NCBI GenBank assembly: GCA_005805375.1 | Contig: SYMT01000340.1 | Coordinates: 1-42,769 of the forward strand | Direction: 5' to 3' | Length of the DNA stretch: 42,769 bases | Source of the DNA: Actinomycetota bacterium | GTDB lineage: Bacteria > Armatimonadota > SYMT01 | Part shown: one piece after another, positions 1-8,837 of the stretch | Numbering within the stretch: the stretch's first letter is position 1 | Layout: each line of letters opens with the position of its first letter | The notes under the pieces: generated by a model | What the model was told of the DNA's origin: nothing | What the model saw: only the letters and a program-made list of their open reading frames with translations | The model's database searches: none | Position numbers and translations under genes: made by a program

Positions 1-115
1 CGGTGCGGGTGGACGCATCGAAGCGGCCGCTGACAGCTTCCTGAATCATTGCTTCGGGCATATTGGCTCCCTGAGAGGTCACCTGAGTCGTGCCTCCAGT
101 TCCAAGAATGTGCAT
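1..115 (-). CDS. Unknown protein, C-terminal part outside the window
   Basis: A minus-strand frame stays open to the left edge. It can start at the ATG at 113-115, with GGGAG about 11 bases upstream, or at the ATG at 59-61, with a better-spaced GGGAGCC. The visible residues begin MHILGTGGTTQVTSQGAN, continue MPEAMIQEAVSGRFDAST and match nothing I recognise. The frame also stays open upstream of 115 almost to the fucokinase stop, so the start is uncertain. It lies downstream of the fucokinase gene on the same strand and could be its operon partner. No function can be given. Confidence 0.35.
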   Translation of the reverse strand, partial: MHILGTGGTTQVTSQGANMPEAMIQEAVSGRFDASTRT

Positions 116-236
116 GGACTGTTGCTCCCTGATCCGGCGGAGGGCACCGACGTGTTCACGGCCACTGCGCCGCAAGGAGCCGTACCCACCGACGATTACG
201 GAGACACCACTTCCGTTGTGGGGGACTCTCGTTTCC

Positions 237-3152
237 TCATTCGGCGGGCACACCGGGAGCCCCAAGGGCGTCCAGTGGTGAAATAGTGAGGCCCAGATCC
301 GCCACCCGCGCCTTGTAGCTCCGGCCCTGCGGGTAGTGCGCCCGGAGGACCTCACCCAGCGCGTCTGCATCCGCCGCGGAGTGGGCGATGAACAGCGCGA
401 ACCCGCCGCCGCCTGCGCCGGCGAGCTTCCCACCCACACAATACGGGGCCGCCCGGGCAAAGAGTGTCTCGATTTCGGGATTCGTCGCGGTCGGCTCGAG
501 CGCCTGATTGAGAGCCCAGGATTCCGACAGCGCCGCGCCCAGTTGTTCCAGATCGCCCTGCTCGACGGCCAATGCCGCTTCGCCCGCCAGTGTCCGGATC
601 CGCGCCAGGGTGGACAGCGCCCGAGGCTCCCGGGCCAGGTAGCGGCTCACCACGCGCTGGAGTACGTTTCTTGCCAGACGCGGCAGGCCGGTGTAGAAGA
701 CCACCGACCGCGCATGGAGTGCCTCGACGAACCCCTCGGGGGGCGTTAGCGTGCGGACGTGCGGCTCCTGCTCCCAGCCCGGAGCCGTTTGGGTCCACTT
801 GAATCCCGGCAGCATTCCCCCGACCTGATCCTGCCAGCCGCCGCCGGTCGTCATCCGCTGCTCGAGCCGCAGCACGGCCCCAAACAGCGTCTGCCAGTCG
901 TCTGCTCGACCCGCCAGGCGGAAGAGCGATGCCAGCACCACCGCTCCCAGGATGCTGCTCGTACCTAAGCCGCTCCCCTTGGGAACCTGGGAGTCGGTTT
1001 CCAACTCCAGGCCCCCTCCCAGGGAGTGCAGGAGGGAGCTGAGCGACCGCGCCCGCACCCGATCCAGCCCGGCCTCGAGTAGCGCGGCCTTGTGCAGGGC
1101 GAAAGGATCGGCCGGATCCTGACAGCCGCGGAGTTCCTCCAATGAGGCGCAGACGTGGTCCTGTCCTTGCTCCCGCGCCACGAACCGCAAGAGGGGCTCC
1201 GACAGTACGCGCGCGCGCGCTACCAGCGGCATTCGATCTTCCAGCAGCAGGGCGACGTTCAGGACCGATCCCCCCTCCGCACAGGCTTGCGGAGGAGTAT
1301 CGCTCCAGGCACCCGCGATGTCAATGCGCACCGGCGCTCGGGCCTCAAACCCGTTTCCCGGCGCGACTTGCCAGCGCAGCGGGCCAGTTGTCCCCGCGCC
1401 TCGCGCGATAGCAGTCGCGAGGCCGGTCCGGATGCATCCGAATGCACGACGATGATCGAGCGAAGTCAGATCCTCCGCTCCGCGTAACTCGGCACAGCCC
1501 CGGTACAGCGATGCGGCCGTGAGCAGGTGCGGGTTGTGCCGTGCCAGCCGTGCTAATTCGCCGGCCACGCGCGGAGCCACTGAGGCAGGCACTTCTGCGG
1601 TGGCCAGGGCGATGGAAAGGCCCGGCTCAGCCGCCAGTCGCTCCGCGATCCGCTGCGCGGCCAGGCGTGCGCGCAGACTGGATTCGTGGCGCCACCATTG
1701 GTGGGCATCGAATGCGGCATGGATCGCGTCCATTGAGAGGCGTTGAGGCGCCCAGGATGGCCCCGTGGCGCGGGGCAGTTCTCCCTGCAGCCAGTCGAGG
1801 CCCCGCGAGAGATCGTCCGGGGTGACTACCGGGAACAGGGCTGCATTCCAGAAAGTGCGGGTCTCGCGCGGGCGATCTCCCCAGAGTGCTTCCTCGGAGA
1901 GGCCCCGGGCTCCGGCCCACTCCGTGAGTGGGGTTCCCATCAGCGTTGCGCCGGCTCCCTGCTTGGGGTCATCCTGAAAGCCGAGAGCGACCAGCGCCTC
2001 CCGCGAGTTGCCGGTCCCCTGAATCGGCAATTGGTACGCCAGGCGGTTCGTATCGAGCGCCACGCCGTCGCCCCGGAGCCCCATGACGAACGAACCGGCG
2101 CCGATGGAGACCGCGCCCGTGAGCAGGCAGTTATGGAGCACGACGCCCTCGGCCAGATGTGGCTCACCCGATTCAACCACCGAGTTGAAGAGCATCGGCG
2201 CCCCATTCCGTCCGCGCAGCAGCGCCAGCAGTTCCGGGGTAGTCCCGAAGTGGAGGAACCGGCTGCGCGTCGGGCACAGCGCCGCCATACGGAAGCGCGT
2301 CAGACGAGCCAGCAGCGGCCGGGCCGCCGCGCGCGCCGGTCGCTGCCGGCCTGCCGGAGTAAGGGCGGGGAGCCACTCACCGTACAGGTCGAGCCCGCGC
2401 CATGCAGTGTCATTACGCAGCGCCTGGCGGACTGCCGTTCCGCCCTTCCGGTCGGCCAGGCCGGCCAACAGCGACGCCACCACCGCTGGGCGGAAGAAGA
2501 CTACGCCCGTATCCAGGGGTGCGGTGGTCTCGCAGCCGTGCCGGCGCAGCACCTCGGGCGGCTGCTTCTGCAGCGCATCCGTGACCAGCCCGGTGGGGGG
2601 GTCGAAAAGAAACACTCCGTGGCGGGACGCCTGTTCCAGCCCGGCCGACCAGGCCCACACAACGGCATCGGCATCCGTGGGGAGCGCGCTTGCCGGCGGC
2701 GTCTCGTACAGAATGTCTCCGCAGGCCACCAGCACGCCGGGGGGAAAGTCCTCGACCAGTCGGTGGAGACCCTCTACCACCTTTTGGAACAGCGGCTCGT
2801 CCGCACCAGTCCCCGGGCTGGGCGCGAACGCCTTGCCCAGTGAGGCGAACTGCGGCACACGTTGTGATAGCCCTCCACAGTGGACCACCAGGATCCGCCG
2901 TCCGGCGAGAGCCCGTTGCAGCGCCGCCTCCCTCTCCACGCCGGGCTGCAGCGGTATCTCGAGGCAATCGAGTGCCGCGCACAGAGTGTAGAGAGTGGAC
3001 CCGCCGCTCCCGGCCTGCGCACCGGGCGGATCGGCCACGACGCGGACCTGGCGTGCGATCCGTTCCAGCGGGAGTGTCGCGAGCCGCTGGGCAAAGAGCC
3101 AGCGCTGCCCCGCATCGCGGGCGGTGATCAGGAGAAGGTCGAACGGCTGCAT
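237..3152 (-). CDS. fkp: Bifunctional L-fucokinase / L-fucose-1-phosphate guanylyltransferase
   Basis: This protein is predicted to salvage L-fucose in the cytoplasm by phosphorylating it to fucose-1-phosphate and then forming GDP-fucose, the donor for fucosylated surface glycans. The N-terminal half has the fucose-pyrophosphorylase-type nucleotide-binding stretch GSGGSTLYTLCAALDCLE. The C-terminal third (about residue 600 onward) is a GHMP kinase: APVRIDIAGAWSDTPP near residue 607, the ATP-binding VPKGSGLGTSSI near 725 and the third motif KLAGAGGGGFALF near 912. About 971 residues is usual for the fused enzyme. I chose the ATG at 3152. The frame stays open 57 codons further upstream, but that stretch is low in complexity and unlike the family. 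Single-domain homologues carry out only one of the two steps. Confidence 0.9.
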   Translation of the reverse strand: MQPFDLLLITARDAGQRWLFAQRLATLPLERIARQVRVVADPPGAQAGSGGSTLYTLCAALDCLEIPLQPGVEREAALQRALAGRRILVVHCGGLSQRVPQFASLGKAFAPSPGTGADEPLFQKVVEGLHRLVEDFPPGVLVACGDILYETPPASALPTDADAVVWAWSAGLEQASRHGVFLFDPPTGLVTDALQKQPPEVLRRHGCETTAPLDTGVVFFRPAVVASLLAGLADRKGGTAVRQALRNDTAWRGLDLYGEWLPALTPAGRQRPARAAARPLLARLTRFRMAALCPTRSRFLHFGTTPELLALLRGRNGAPMLFNSVVESGEPHLAEGVVLHNCLLTGAVSIGAGSFVMGLRGDGVALDTNRLAYQLPIQGTGNSREALVALGFQDDPKQGAGATLMGTPLTEWAGARGLSEEALWGDRPRETRTFWNAALFPVVTPDDLSRGLDWLQGELPRATGPSWAPQRLSMDAIHAAFDAHQWWRHESSLRARLAAQRIAERLAAEPGLSIALATAEVPASVAPRVAGELARLARHNPHLLTAASLYRGCAELRGAEDLTSLDHRRAFGCIRTGLATAIARGAGTTGPLRWQVAPGNGFEARAPVRIDIAGAWSDTPPQACAEGGSVLNVALLLEDRMPLVARARVLSEPLLRFVAREQGQDHVCASLEELRGCQDPADPFALHKAALLEAGLDRVRARSLSSLLHSLGGGLELETDSQVPKGSGLGTSSILGAVVLASLFRLAGRADDWQTLFGAVLRLEQRMTTGGGWQDQVGGMLPGFKWTQTAPGWEQEPHVRTLTPPEGFVEALHARSVVFYTGLPRLARNVLQRVVSRYLAREPRALSTLARIRTLAGEAALAVEQGDLEQLGAALSESWALNQALEPTATNPEIETLFARAAPYCVGGKLAGAGGGGFALFIAHSAADADALGEVLRAHYPQGRSYKARVADLGLTISPLDALGAPGVPAE

Positions 3153-3345
3153 ACGTTGAGTTTCCGGTTTCCAGTGTCGTGCTTTGAGGCAAAGACTTCG
3201 ACCAGGAGTTCCCGGCAAGGAGCAAGAGCCGACTTCGGCATCATTGCCGGGACTTCCCGCATCGAATCCAGGAATCCGTCGGACCACCCCGCGAATGCCC
3301 CGGCGCGGAGTGCCGACCTGCACAGCTACTCCATGTCATAATGCC

Positions 3346-3380
3346 GTCGAAGCGGGGTTTTTGCAGCCCGGTTACTCGAC
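3346..3380 (-). terminator. Possible terminator hairpin after the amidase gene
   Basis: Directly after the amidase stop, the minus strand reads GTCGA, then CGGG, an A-rich loop, CCCG and TCGAC, so two nested short stems can form. No U-run follows, so intrinsic termination is only a possibility. Confidence 0.25.
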
Positions 3381-4754
3381 CTACCGCATCTCCACCGCGC
3401 GGGCGACCCGTAGAATCGTGGCCTCATCCCAGGGTCGCCCCGCGATTTGCAGTCCCACCGGCAGTCCGGCCGCGAGCCCGCAGGGCACGCTCAGCGCCGG
3501 TGCCCCGGTGATGTTGAAGAGCCCGTTGTTCCGCACCAGGAAGTACTGCGGAGGGGCGACGAGCCCATCCACGTTCACGCGCTGCTGGTCAATCCGGGGG
3601 GCGGGAATTGGGCAGGCGGGAGTGAGTAGTGCATCCACCTCACGGAAAGTCTCGAGGAGGGCGGCCCGGACCACCCGGCGGGCCCGCTGGGCGTCCAGGT
3701 AGTCGGCGGCCGTGACGAACAACCCCTGGACGAAGCGGCATCGGACGGAGGGCCCGTACTCGGCCGAACGGGTCTCGAGCAGGCGCCGGTGTGCTGTGCC
3801 CGCTTCGGAGAAGATGGTGATCGCCTGGGCAGCCCGGGCGGCGTCGAGGTGTTGGAGCGAAACCTCGCGGATTTCGGCGCCGGCGTTTCCCAGTGCTTCG
3901 ATCGCTGCAAGCACCTGGTTGCGCACCTCACGATGCACGGGATGCCAGAAGAACTCGCGCGGCACGCCCAGCCGCAGCCCGCGCACGCCCTGATCCAGCC
4001 CGCGAGAGAAGACCGGTACCGGCTGCTTCGCCGATGTGCCGTCCTCGGGGTCGTGGCCGGCCATCGCTTCCAGCATCAGCGCGGCATCTGTCACCGTCCG
4101 TGTCATCGGCCCCACGTGATCCAGTGACCAGGCCAGCGGCAGCACACCAGCCCGGGACACCCGCCCGTACGTCGGTTTCAGTCCGACGAGCCCGCAGAGC
4201 GCCGCGGGGCACCGGATCGAGCCGCCCGTATCGGACCCGAGCGCCGCATAGCAGAGCTTGCCCGCGACCGCTGCGCCCGAGCCACCGCTGGACCCCCCCG
4301 TCATGCGGGTCGTATCGTGCGGATTCCGCGTCGCGCCGTAGTGCGGGTTGATCGAGGTGGCGCCGAACGCAAACTCGTGCATGTTCAGTTTGCCGAGCGA
4401 AATGGCCCCGGCGGCGCGGAGTCGCCGCACTACCGCGGCATCCCGATCCGGGACCCAGTCGCGCAGGATCGCGGAGCCGGAGGTGGTGCGCACCCCCCGG
4501 GTGAGGATCAAGTCCTTCAGTGCGATGGGCACGCCGTGGAGGGGCCCCCGCAAGCGTCCGGCAGCCAGTTCCTCGGTGCGTTCCTTCGCCTCCGCAAGGG
4601 CGGCGTCCGCCGTGACGGTAAGGAAGCTGTTCAGTTCCGGGTCCCGCGCTTCGATCCGGCTCAGGCAGGCTTCTACTGCTTCAATGGGGGAGATCCGTTT
4701 CGCGCGGATCTCCTCGCTCAGCGCTTGTAGGGAGAGGTCCAGGATCGCGCTCAT
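3381..4754 (-). CDS. Amidase-signature hydrolase (GatA/AtzE-like)
   Basis: This is an amidase-signature enzyme of 457 residues. The Ser-cisSer-Lys triad is intact: Lys80 in GVPIALKD, cis-Ser156 in MTGGSSGGSG and nucleophile Ser179 in GSDTGGSIR. It probably hydrolyses a carboxamide, and the substrate cannot be read from sequence. A second amidase-signature gene at 31516-32982 sits beside a normal gatC and is the better GatA. This copy is therefore more likely a catabolic or biosynthetic amidase. It overlaps a tiny GatC-like gene by ATGA, which implies translational coupling and a stable complex. GGAG precedes the start. Confidence 0.85.
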   Translation of the reverse strand: MSAILDLSLQALSEEIRAKRISPIEAVEACLSRIEARDPELNSFLTVTADAALAEAKERTEELAAGRLRGPLHGVPIALKDLILTRGVRTTSGSAILRDWVPDRDAAVVRRLRAAGAISLGKLNMHEFAFGATSINPHYGATRNPHDTTRMTGGSSGGSGAAVAGKLCYAALGSDTGGSIRCPAALCGLVGLKPTYGRVSRAGVLPLAWSLDHVGPMTRTVTDAALMLEAMAGHDPEDGTSAKQPVPVFSRGLDQGVRGLRLGVPREFFWHPVHREVRNQVLAAIEALGNAGAEIREVSLQHLDAARAAQAITIFSEAGTAHRRLLETRSAEYGPSVRCRFVQGLFVTAADYLDAQRARRVVRAALLETFREVDALLTPACPIPAPRIDQQRVNVDGLVAPPQYFLVRNNGLFNITGAPALSVPCGLAAGLPVGLQIAGRPWDEATILRVARAVEMR

Positions 4755-4933
4755 TGCGGCTCCTCCAGTGAAAGGGGCAACGCGGGCTCAAGACTGTCCA
4801 GGTCCAGGCCACGAATCTGGCGTGCGAGTTCTTCGAGATAGCGGACGCCGTCCACCACCTCGGCCAACTCATCCGGCGGGAGCGGAGCCGCGAGTTCCTG
4901 CTGGAGGCGACGCTCGATTTCTTCCTGTTGCAT
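4751..4933 (-). CDS. Small GatC/AtzG-like amidase partner
   Basis: This 60-residue protein has a helical N-terminus followed by YLEELARQIRGLDLDSLEPA. That resembles the GatC/AtzG (DUF4089) pattern, in which a two-helix hairpin ends in a segment that wraps around the amidase. It overlaps the amidase start by four bases. In AtzG-AtzE systems such a protein supports folding or activity of the amidase. I chose the ATG at 4933, which has GGAA upstream; the ATG at 4951 lacks a ribosome site. It is shorter than the GatC at 32986-33282, so it is a second, divergent amidase-partner pair. The family call is by eye. Confidence 0.6.
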   Translation of the reverse strand: MQQEEIERRLQQELAAPLPPDELAEVVDGVRYLEELARQIRGLDLDSLEPALPLSLEEPQ

Positions 4934-4999
4934 GGTGCTGCTTCCGATCATGGCGGGAGCGGGGAGGCGATGCGCCCACTCTGCCGTGGAGTGCCGGGC

Positions 5000-5617
5000 T
5001 CATTCATTGTCGGTGAACGTAGGAGGACGCAGGGGTGCGTGAGCAGGGAGCAGCACGTCCCGATACAGTCCTTCCAGGGGAAGAGTGGCGGACACGGAGG
5101 CGAGTTCCACGGTGGCTTCCGGGACACAATACAGGCGACTGGTCCAGGTCCCCTCTTCCGAAGTTCGGGAAAACACTTCGACGGCGCGGCGCTGCGTCGA
5201 GACCAGCACGTACTCTCGGAGTGCCGGGATCTGGCGGTAGTGCTCGAACCTGGTGCCGCGGTCGTACGCTTCGGTGCTGTCCGATAGCACCTCGAAGAGG
5301 GCGACAGGATTCAGGAGCGTGGTTCGCATTGCATCCTCGTAGTGTCCCGGTCCACACACCACACCGACGTCGGGATAGGTATAGAGTCCGGTGACCTCGA
5401 CCTTCACGCGCAGGTCGCTGCCGCGGACCCGACAGCCTGTGGACCAGAGCTGCGGTCCCAGCAGCATGATGATATTCGCGGCGATCCCACTGTGAGTGTC
5501 GGTACCGCCGGACATCAAGTACATCCGGCCGTCGTAGTACTCGCTCTTGCGGTCAGCGGGTTCTTCCATCGCCAGGTATTCTTCCGGCGTGATCCGCAGT
5601 TCCGCGCGTTCCAGCAT
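5000..5617 (-). CDS. Uma2 family (DUF820) putative endonuclease
   Basis: The 205-residue protein has the usual Uma2 layout. It opens with ITPEEYLAMEE and DRKSEYYDGRMYLMSGG, then THSGIAANI, the acidic strand YPDVGVVCGP, the core FEVLSDSTEAYDRGTRFEHY and a RQIPALREYVLV segment. The family has a PD-(D/E)XK nuclease fold and is expanded in cyanobacteria and several environmental phyla. Its role is unknown. Here the usual ExxS core reads EVLSDST, so the catalytic acids look present. It lies between the M14 peptidase and the GatC-like gene on the same strand, with short gaps. Confidence 0.85.
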   Translation of the reverse strand: MLERAELRITPEEYLAMEEPADRKSEYYDGRMYLMSGGTDTHSGIAANIIMLLGPQLWSTGCRVRGSDLRVKVEVTGLYTYPDVGVVCGPGHYEDAMRTTLLNPVALFEVLSDSTEAYDRGTRFEHYRQIPALREYVLVSTQRRAVEVFSRTSEEGTWTSRLYCVPEATVELASVSATLPLEGLYRDVLLPAHAPLRPPTFTDNE

Positions 5618-5636
5618 CGCTCGGTTCCTCCCCGGG

Positions 5637-7334
5637 TCAGGGTTGTGGCAATGAGACGACGGCGCGGGCCACTCCGGCTCGGTCGTGGCGGGCGATGAGG
5701 CTGACTGCTCCTCCCTGTGGGGCCTGCACCACCCACTCGAACTTCGCGCGATCTTCCGTGGGGTCGGAGACCCAGCCGAACACGCCGGAGGGCTTGTAGG
5801 CGCGGCCCTCCAATTGGGGGCCCGTGTGCCGCGGCAGGCTCCCCACGAGTTCGGCCCCCGCGGGCAGCGTGATCTCCGCGATCACGCCGCGAGTCACCTT
5901 GCGCTCCACTGCTTTCTTAGTCACGTAGGTGGGAAGCCACCCTTCGTTCTGCACGACGAGGCGCACGCGGTAGCAACCCTCGCCTACAGCCACCGCAGAG
6001 GCCTCCAGCACGGAAAGGCGCGGGGAGATGAGCAGGTGCCAGATCAGCCAGTCGGCGTGGGGGGCGACCTCTGCTTCGAGATACTCCGGCGGGGGGTTGC
6101 GGAACGAGTAGATCGAATCCCAACCGCCGATCTCGACCGTCCCGAGCTGCGGGTGCTCGAACGGATGCCACTCCACAAAACCCTTGCCCCCGAGCTTCTC
6201 GTCATTCCAGCGGAGCATCGCCAGATCGTCTTCTACCGGGTGTTCGCGGTGCCAGTCAATCGGCTTCGGTACGGTCAGCCCCGCCTGACGCTGCGGCGAC
6301 CAGAGTTCGGTGGTCCAGCCGAAAATTCCGAGGTGGTCGTAGAGCCAGTCGTCGAAGACTCCGGTAATCACCTCCTGCGGGTGGTACTTGAAGTCGGCGT
6401 AGACGTTCAGGACCGGGTAGCCGGTCAGTTCGGTCCCCTTCTCCCCGATCTTCTGGTAGGTCCAGAGGTCTTCGGCGATCATCTTGTCGTCGGCCTGGGT
6501 GCCGTAGGGGCGAAGCAGCACGCCCGAGTAGGTGTGAAAGGTGACCCCGCCAGTGATGTTCGGATGCCGCGCGATGAAGTCTACGATGGCCCGGACTTCC
6601 GGCTCAGAGGTAGGATACGGCCCGGCTCCCTTCTGCTCATGCTCCTGGCGCCAGTGGGCCGGGAAGTTCCGGTTCAGATCGAGCCCTTCTTTGATGCGCT
6701 GGAGCGAGACGGTCACGCCATCGTAGTTCTCGATCACGCCTTCGGGCAGCAGGCGGTAGTAGGAGCCGCCGGCCTCGGTGGGCTCGCGACGGACGAGGAG
6801 TCGGGGATCGTCCGGGTGAGCCTTCCAGGCGCCGTGGGGGTCCGGCAGACGCATCAGCAGCACCCGACCGTCTCCATCCACATCCTCGCGCCGCAGTCCC
6901 TCGAGCGGGTCCTCGTCGTAGGGGTAGGGTCGGGTCGAACTGCGCAGATAGCGGGGGCGGTCCGACAGGAAGAGTTCTGCACCGTCCGGGTTCACCCGCG
7001 GACAGATGTAGAACACCCGGGTGTCCAGCACCCGCGTTACCTCTTCCTCTTCGCCGTCGCGTGACAGGAGTTTGTGGATCAGGCAGAGCGATGCCGTGGT
7101 GGGGGAGACCTCCGTGGCATGGATGTTCGCATCTACCCAGAGGGCCGGTTTCTCAGAGTCCGTGCCGGTCGCAAAGCGGGTCACGGTGGCGAGCAGAATC
7201 TCCCGCCCCTCGTGGCTCGTGCCGATTTGCTCCACTCGCAGCAGGTCGGGACGAGCCGCTGCCCAGGTCCGCAGCAGACTTCGGATTTCGTCGTAGGTCA
7301 GGTAATGGTCGTAGGGAACCGGGTTCACGCTCAT
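5637..7334 (-). CDS. M14 family zinc carboxypeptidase
   Basis: This 565-residue protein is a metallocarboxypeptidase of peptidase family M14, predicted to remove C-terminal residues from peptides. The zinc motif is HATE in VDANIHATEVSPT, and the third ligand is His in GGVTFHTYSG. The arginine/asparagine region is DLNRNFPAHW, and the catalytic glutamate is in GWTTELWSPQ. A beta-rich C-terminal domain of about 120 residues follows. No signal peptide is evident, so it is probably intracellular. I chose the ATG at 7334 with AGGA upstream and only 16 bases after the previous gene's stop; upstream codons of the open frame overlap that gene. Confidence 0.88.
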   Translation of the reverse strand: MSVNPVPYDHYLTYDEIRSLLRTWAAARPDLLRVEQIGTSHEGREILLATVTRFATGTDSEKPALWVDANIHATEVSPTTASLCLIHKLLSRDGEEEEVTRVLDTRVFYICPRVNPDGAELFLSDRPRYLRSSTRPYPYDEDPLEGLRREDVDGDGRVLLMRLPDPHGAWKAHPDDPRLLVRREPTEAGGSYYRLLPEGVIENYDGVTVSLQRIKEGLDLNRNFPAHWRQEHEQKGAGPYPTSEPEVRAIVDFIARHPNITGGVTFHTYSGVLLRPYGTQADDKMIAEDLWTYQKIGEKGTELTGYPVLNVYADFKYHPQEVITGVFDDWLYDHLGIFGWTTELWSPQRQAGLTVPKPIDWHREHPVEDDLAMLRWNDEKLGGKGFVEWHPFEHPQLGTVEIGGWDSIYSFRNPPPEYLEAEVAPHADWLIWHLLISPRLSVLEASAVAVGEGCYRVRLVVQNEGWLPTYVTKKAVERKVTRGVIAEITLPAGAELVGSLPRHTGPQLEGRAYKPSGVFGWVSDPTEDRAKFEWVVQAPQGGAVSLIARHDRAGVARAVVSLPQP

Positions 7335-7350
7335 CGTTCGTCCTTTTTCC

Positions 7351-7872
7351 TCACAGCCGCAGTTCCAGCCAGGAGACGCGATGTTCGCGCACTGCCTCGC
7401 GCACCTGACGCTGGCGGGTGGAGACGGAACTGCTGCCGGTCTTGATCTCGACCAGCACGACCCCGCGCACCCGCCCCTCGTCCAGGCCATCAAAGATTAT
7501 CAGGTCCACCGGGCTGCCGATGAAACGGACGTCCTTTGGATTGTAGGGGAAGTCGCCCAGGTACGGCGCCAGGTGCTCGCTCACCTTTCCGGTTACTACA
7601 GCCTGGCTCCGGCTGATCGCATCCTGCCGGATCGCCCCTTCGGAGGATTGCCGCCACGAGGCCAGTTGCGTCTGCGCCTCTCGGTGCGCAACCTGCCGTT
7701 CCTGCTCGCGAACACCCCCCAGTTCCGCCTGCCGCCACTGGTCGAACTGCTCCCGCGCGAGTTCCAGCATGCGGCTGCGCAGCTTCAGCCCCTGCCACTT
7801 CTCCCAGAGCCAGAGGAGGAGCAGCACGCAGCAGAGGGCGATGGCGAGTTCGACGGGGATGGGCATGGTCAT
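7351..7872 (-). CDS. Membrane-anchored endonuclease-like protein (COG4741, Holliday-junction-resolvase related)
   Basis: The 173-residue protein has one N-terminal membrane segment (IALCCVLLLLWLWEKW), a charged coiled region and a C-terminal nuclease-like core. The core has FIGSPVDLIIFDGLDEG followed by VVLVEIKTGSSSVSTRQRQV. The D...ExK pattern and following serine-rich loop match the group described as distant relatives of archaeal Holliday junction resolvases. The location of a nuclease fold at the membrane is odd, and the substrate is unknown. It is followed 16 bases later by the M14 gene. Confidence 0.75.
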   Translation of the reverse strand: MTMPIPVELAIALCCVLLLLWLWEKWQGLKLRSRMLELAREQFDQWRQAELGGVREQERQVAHREAQTQLASWRQSSEGAIRQDAISRSQAVVTGKVSEHLAPYLGDFPYNPKDVRFIGSPVDLIIFDGLDEGRVRGVVLVEIKTGSSSVSTRQRQVREAVREHRVSWLELRL

Positions 7873-8294
7873 CGTTCTCTGGTCGGCGGACCGCTGGCAC
7901 TACAGGCTCTGTGCGTACCGGCCGCCCGGCCTATCGCCACTCGAGTCCGGCGCCAGGGAAGGTCTTCCGGAAAAGGCTATCGCATTGCGCTGCTCTGCGA
8001 GCGGCAGGGGAAGTCTTAATGCCACTCTTACCCCTACCTCTCACCCCTAACTCCCACCGACTGACCCCTGCTTACTCCCCCTACATCCTCTCCCTACCCT
8101 TACTCTTGCCTGGCCTCTCTGAGGCAGAACCCCGGCTCACGCACGCGCGTTTCGGGTGGGCGACAGCAAGCCCGCGAGGACACCACTCTGTCCGAAGGCG
8201 CTTGTGGATCCGTGCGGGGTATCGTTCAGGAGAGCAGCGAAACGCGGGGTTGCTGGACATAGGCCGGCGCCTGACCATGACGGGGGGCGCCGGT
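7873..8294. other. Gene-free spacer with G-rich tract
   Basis: I see no credible gene here. On the minus strand, 8025-8105 is purine-rich with seven runs of three to five Gs, such as TAGGGGTGAGAGGTAGGGG, and could form G-quadruplexes. The spacer separates the ftsY operon from the endonuclease/M14 operon, so a promoter for the latter is expected in it, but I could not pick one with confidence. Confidence 0.5.
8264..8293 (-). terminator. Candidate terminator hairpin after ftsY operon
   Basis: CCGGCGCC and GGCGCCGG form a perfect 8-bp GC-rich stem with a 14-base loop. It begins two bases after the restored stop codon of the membrane protein gene. There is no U-run, so it may be a weak or factor-assisted terminator. 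Confidence 0.4.
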
Positions 8295-8832
8295 CTACTC
8301 CGCAGATCTGTGGGCCAGTTGCGCCCGCCACCGGAGAATCAGAGCGATAACAACGATTCCTCCGGTGAAACCCACATTGTAGCTGGCGTTGTGCGCGCAG
8401 TAGTCAGCGAGGAAGAAGGGCCACTTTTTGGGGCGAGGCAACCGCCGCCCAGTCTCGGCGGTCCAGGCCCAGCACGATCTGATCCGGATGATGCAGTCCC
8501 GTGAAATAGCCCCAGATCCCCGCGATCGCGGCGCACAGGGCCATTGCCAGGAGGAGGCAGCCTATCGGGCGGAGCAGGTCCCGCGGGGCGAGCGGCGGCC
8601 AACTGCCGGATCGGGCGGCCAGCGCCAACGGGACCCCCAGGAGCAATCCAACCCACCACGTGGCGATGACACCCCAGACGAGCCCCTGTAGTACCGGGGA
8701 ATCGGAGGCAACAACCCGTTCATGAAACACGGTGAAGTACTCAATGCGGAGATGCGCCGTGATCTGGTCGTGAAGGATTCCATAGAGCACCGACGCCAGG
8801 ATGGACATCCCCACAATCCGTACACCCTGCAC
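8295..8832 (-). CDS. Small integral membrane protein, reading frame broken by a +1 shift
   Basis: The first frame gives 142 residues from a GTG start, with hydrophobic segments near residues 10-20, 50-72 and 90-110, and ends with a short unnatural tail (VASPQKVALLPR). If one base is skipped at the CCCC-AAAAAG run (8424-8433), the protein continues SPKKWPFFLADYCAHNAS, then VGFTGGIVVIALILRWRA, to a TAG at 8295. This gives a coherent 178-residue protein with another membrane helix. The span of 538 bases fits exactly one extra base. The cause may be a sequencing error in a homopolymer, a real mutation or a CCC-C programmed shift. It starts six bases after the ftsY stop. The function is unknown. 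Confidence 0.65.
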
Positions 8833-8837
8833 TTGAG

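Noticed and set aside
1743-2991. Plus-strand open frames across the fucokinase gene
   Set aside because: They show Arg/Pro/Ser-rich composition with no domain, and overlap a well-supported enzyme.
5685-7064. Long plus-strand open frame antisense to the M14 peptidase
   Set aside because: It is a GC-bias shadow; the minus strand carries intact zinc and catalytic motifs.
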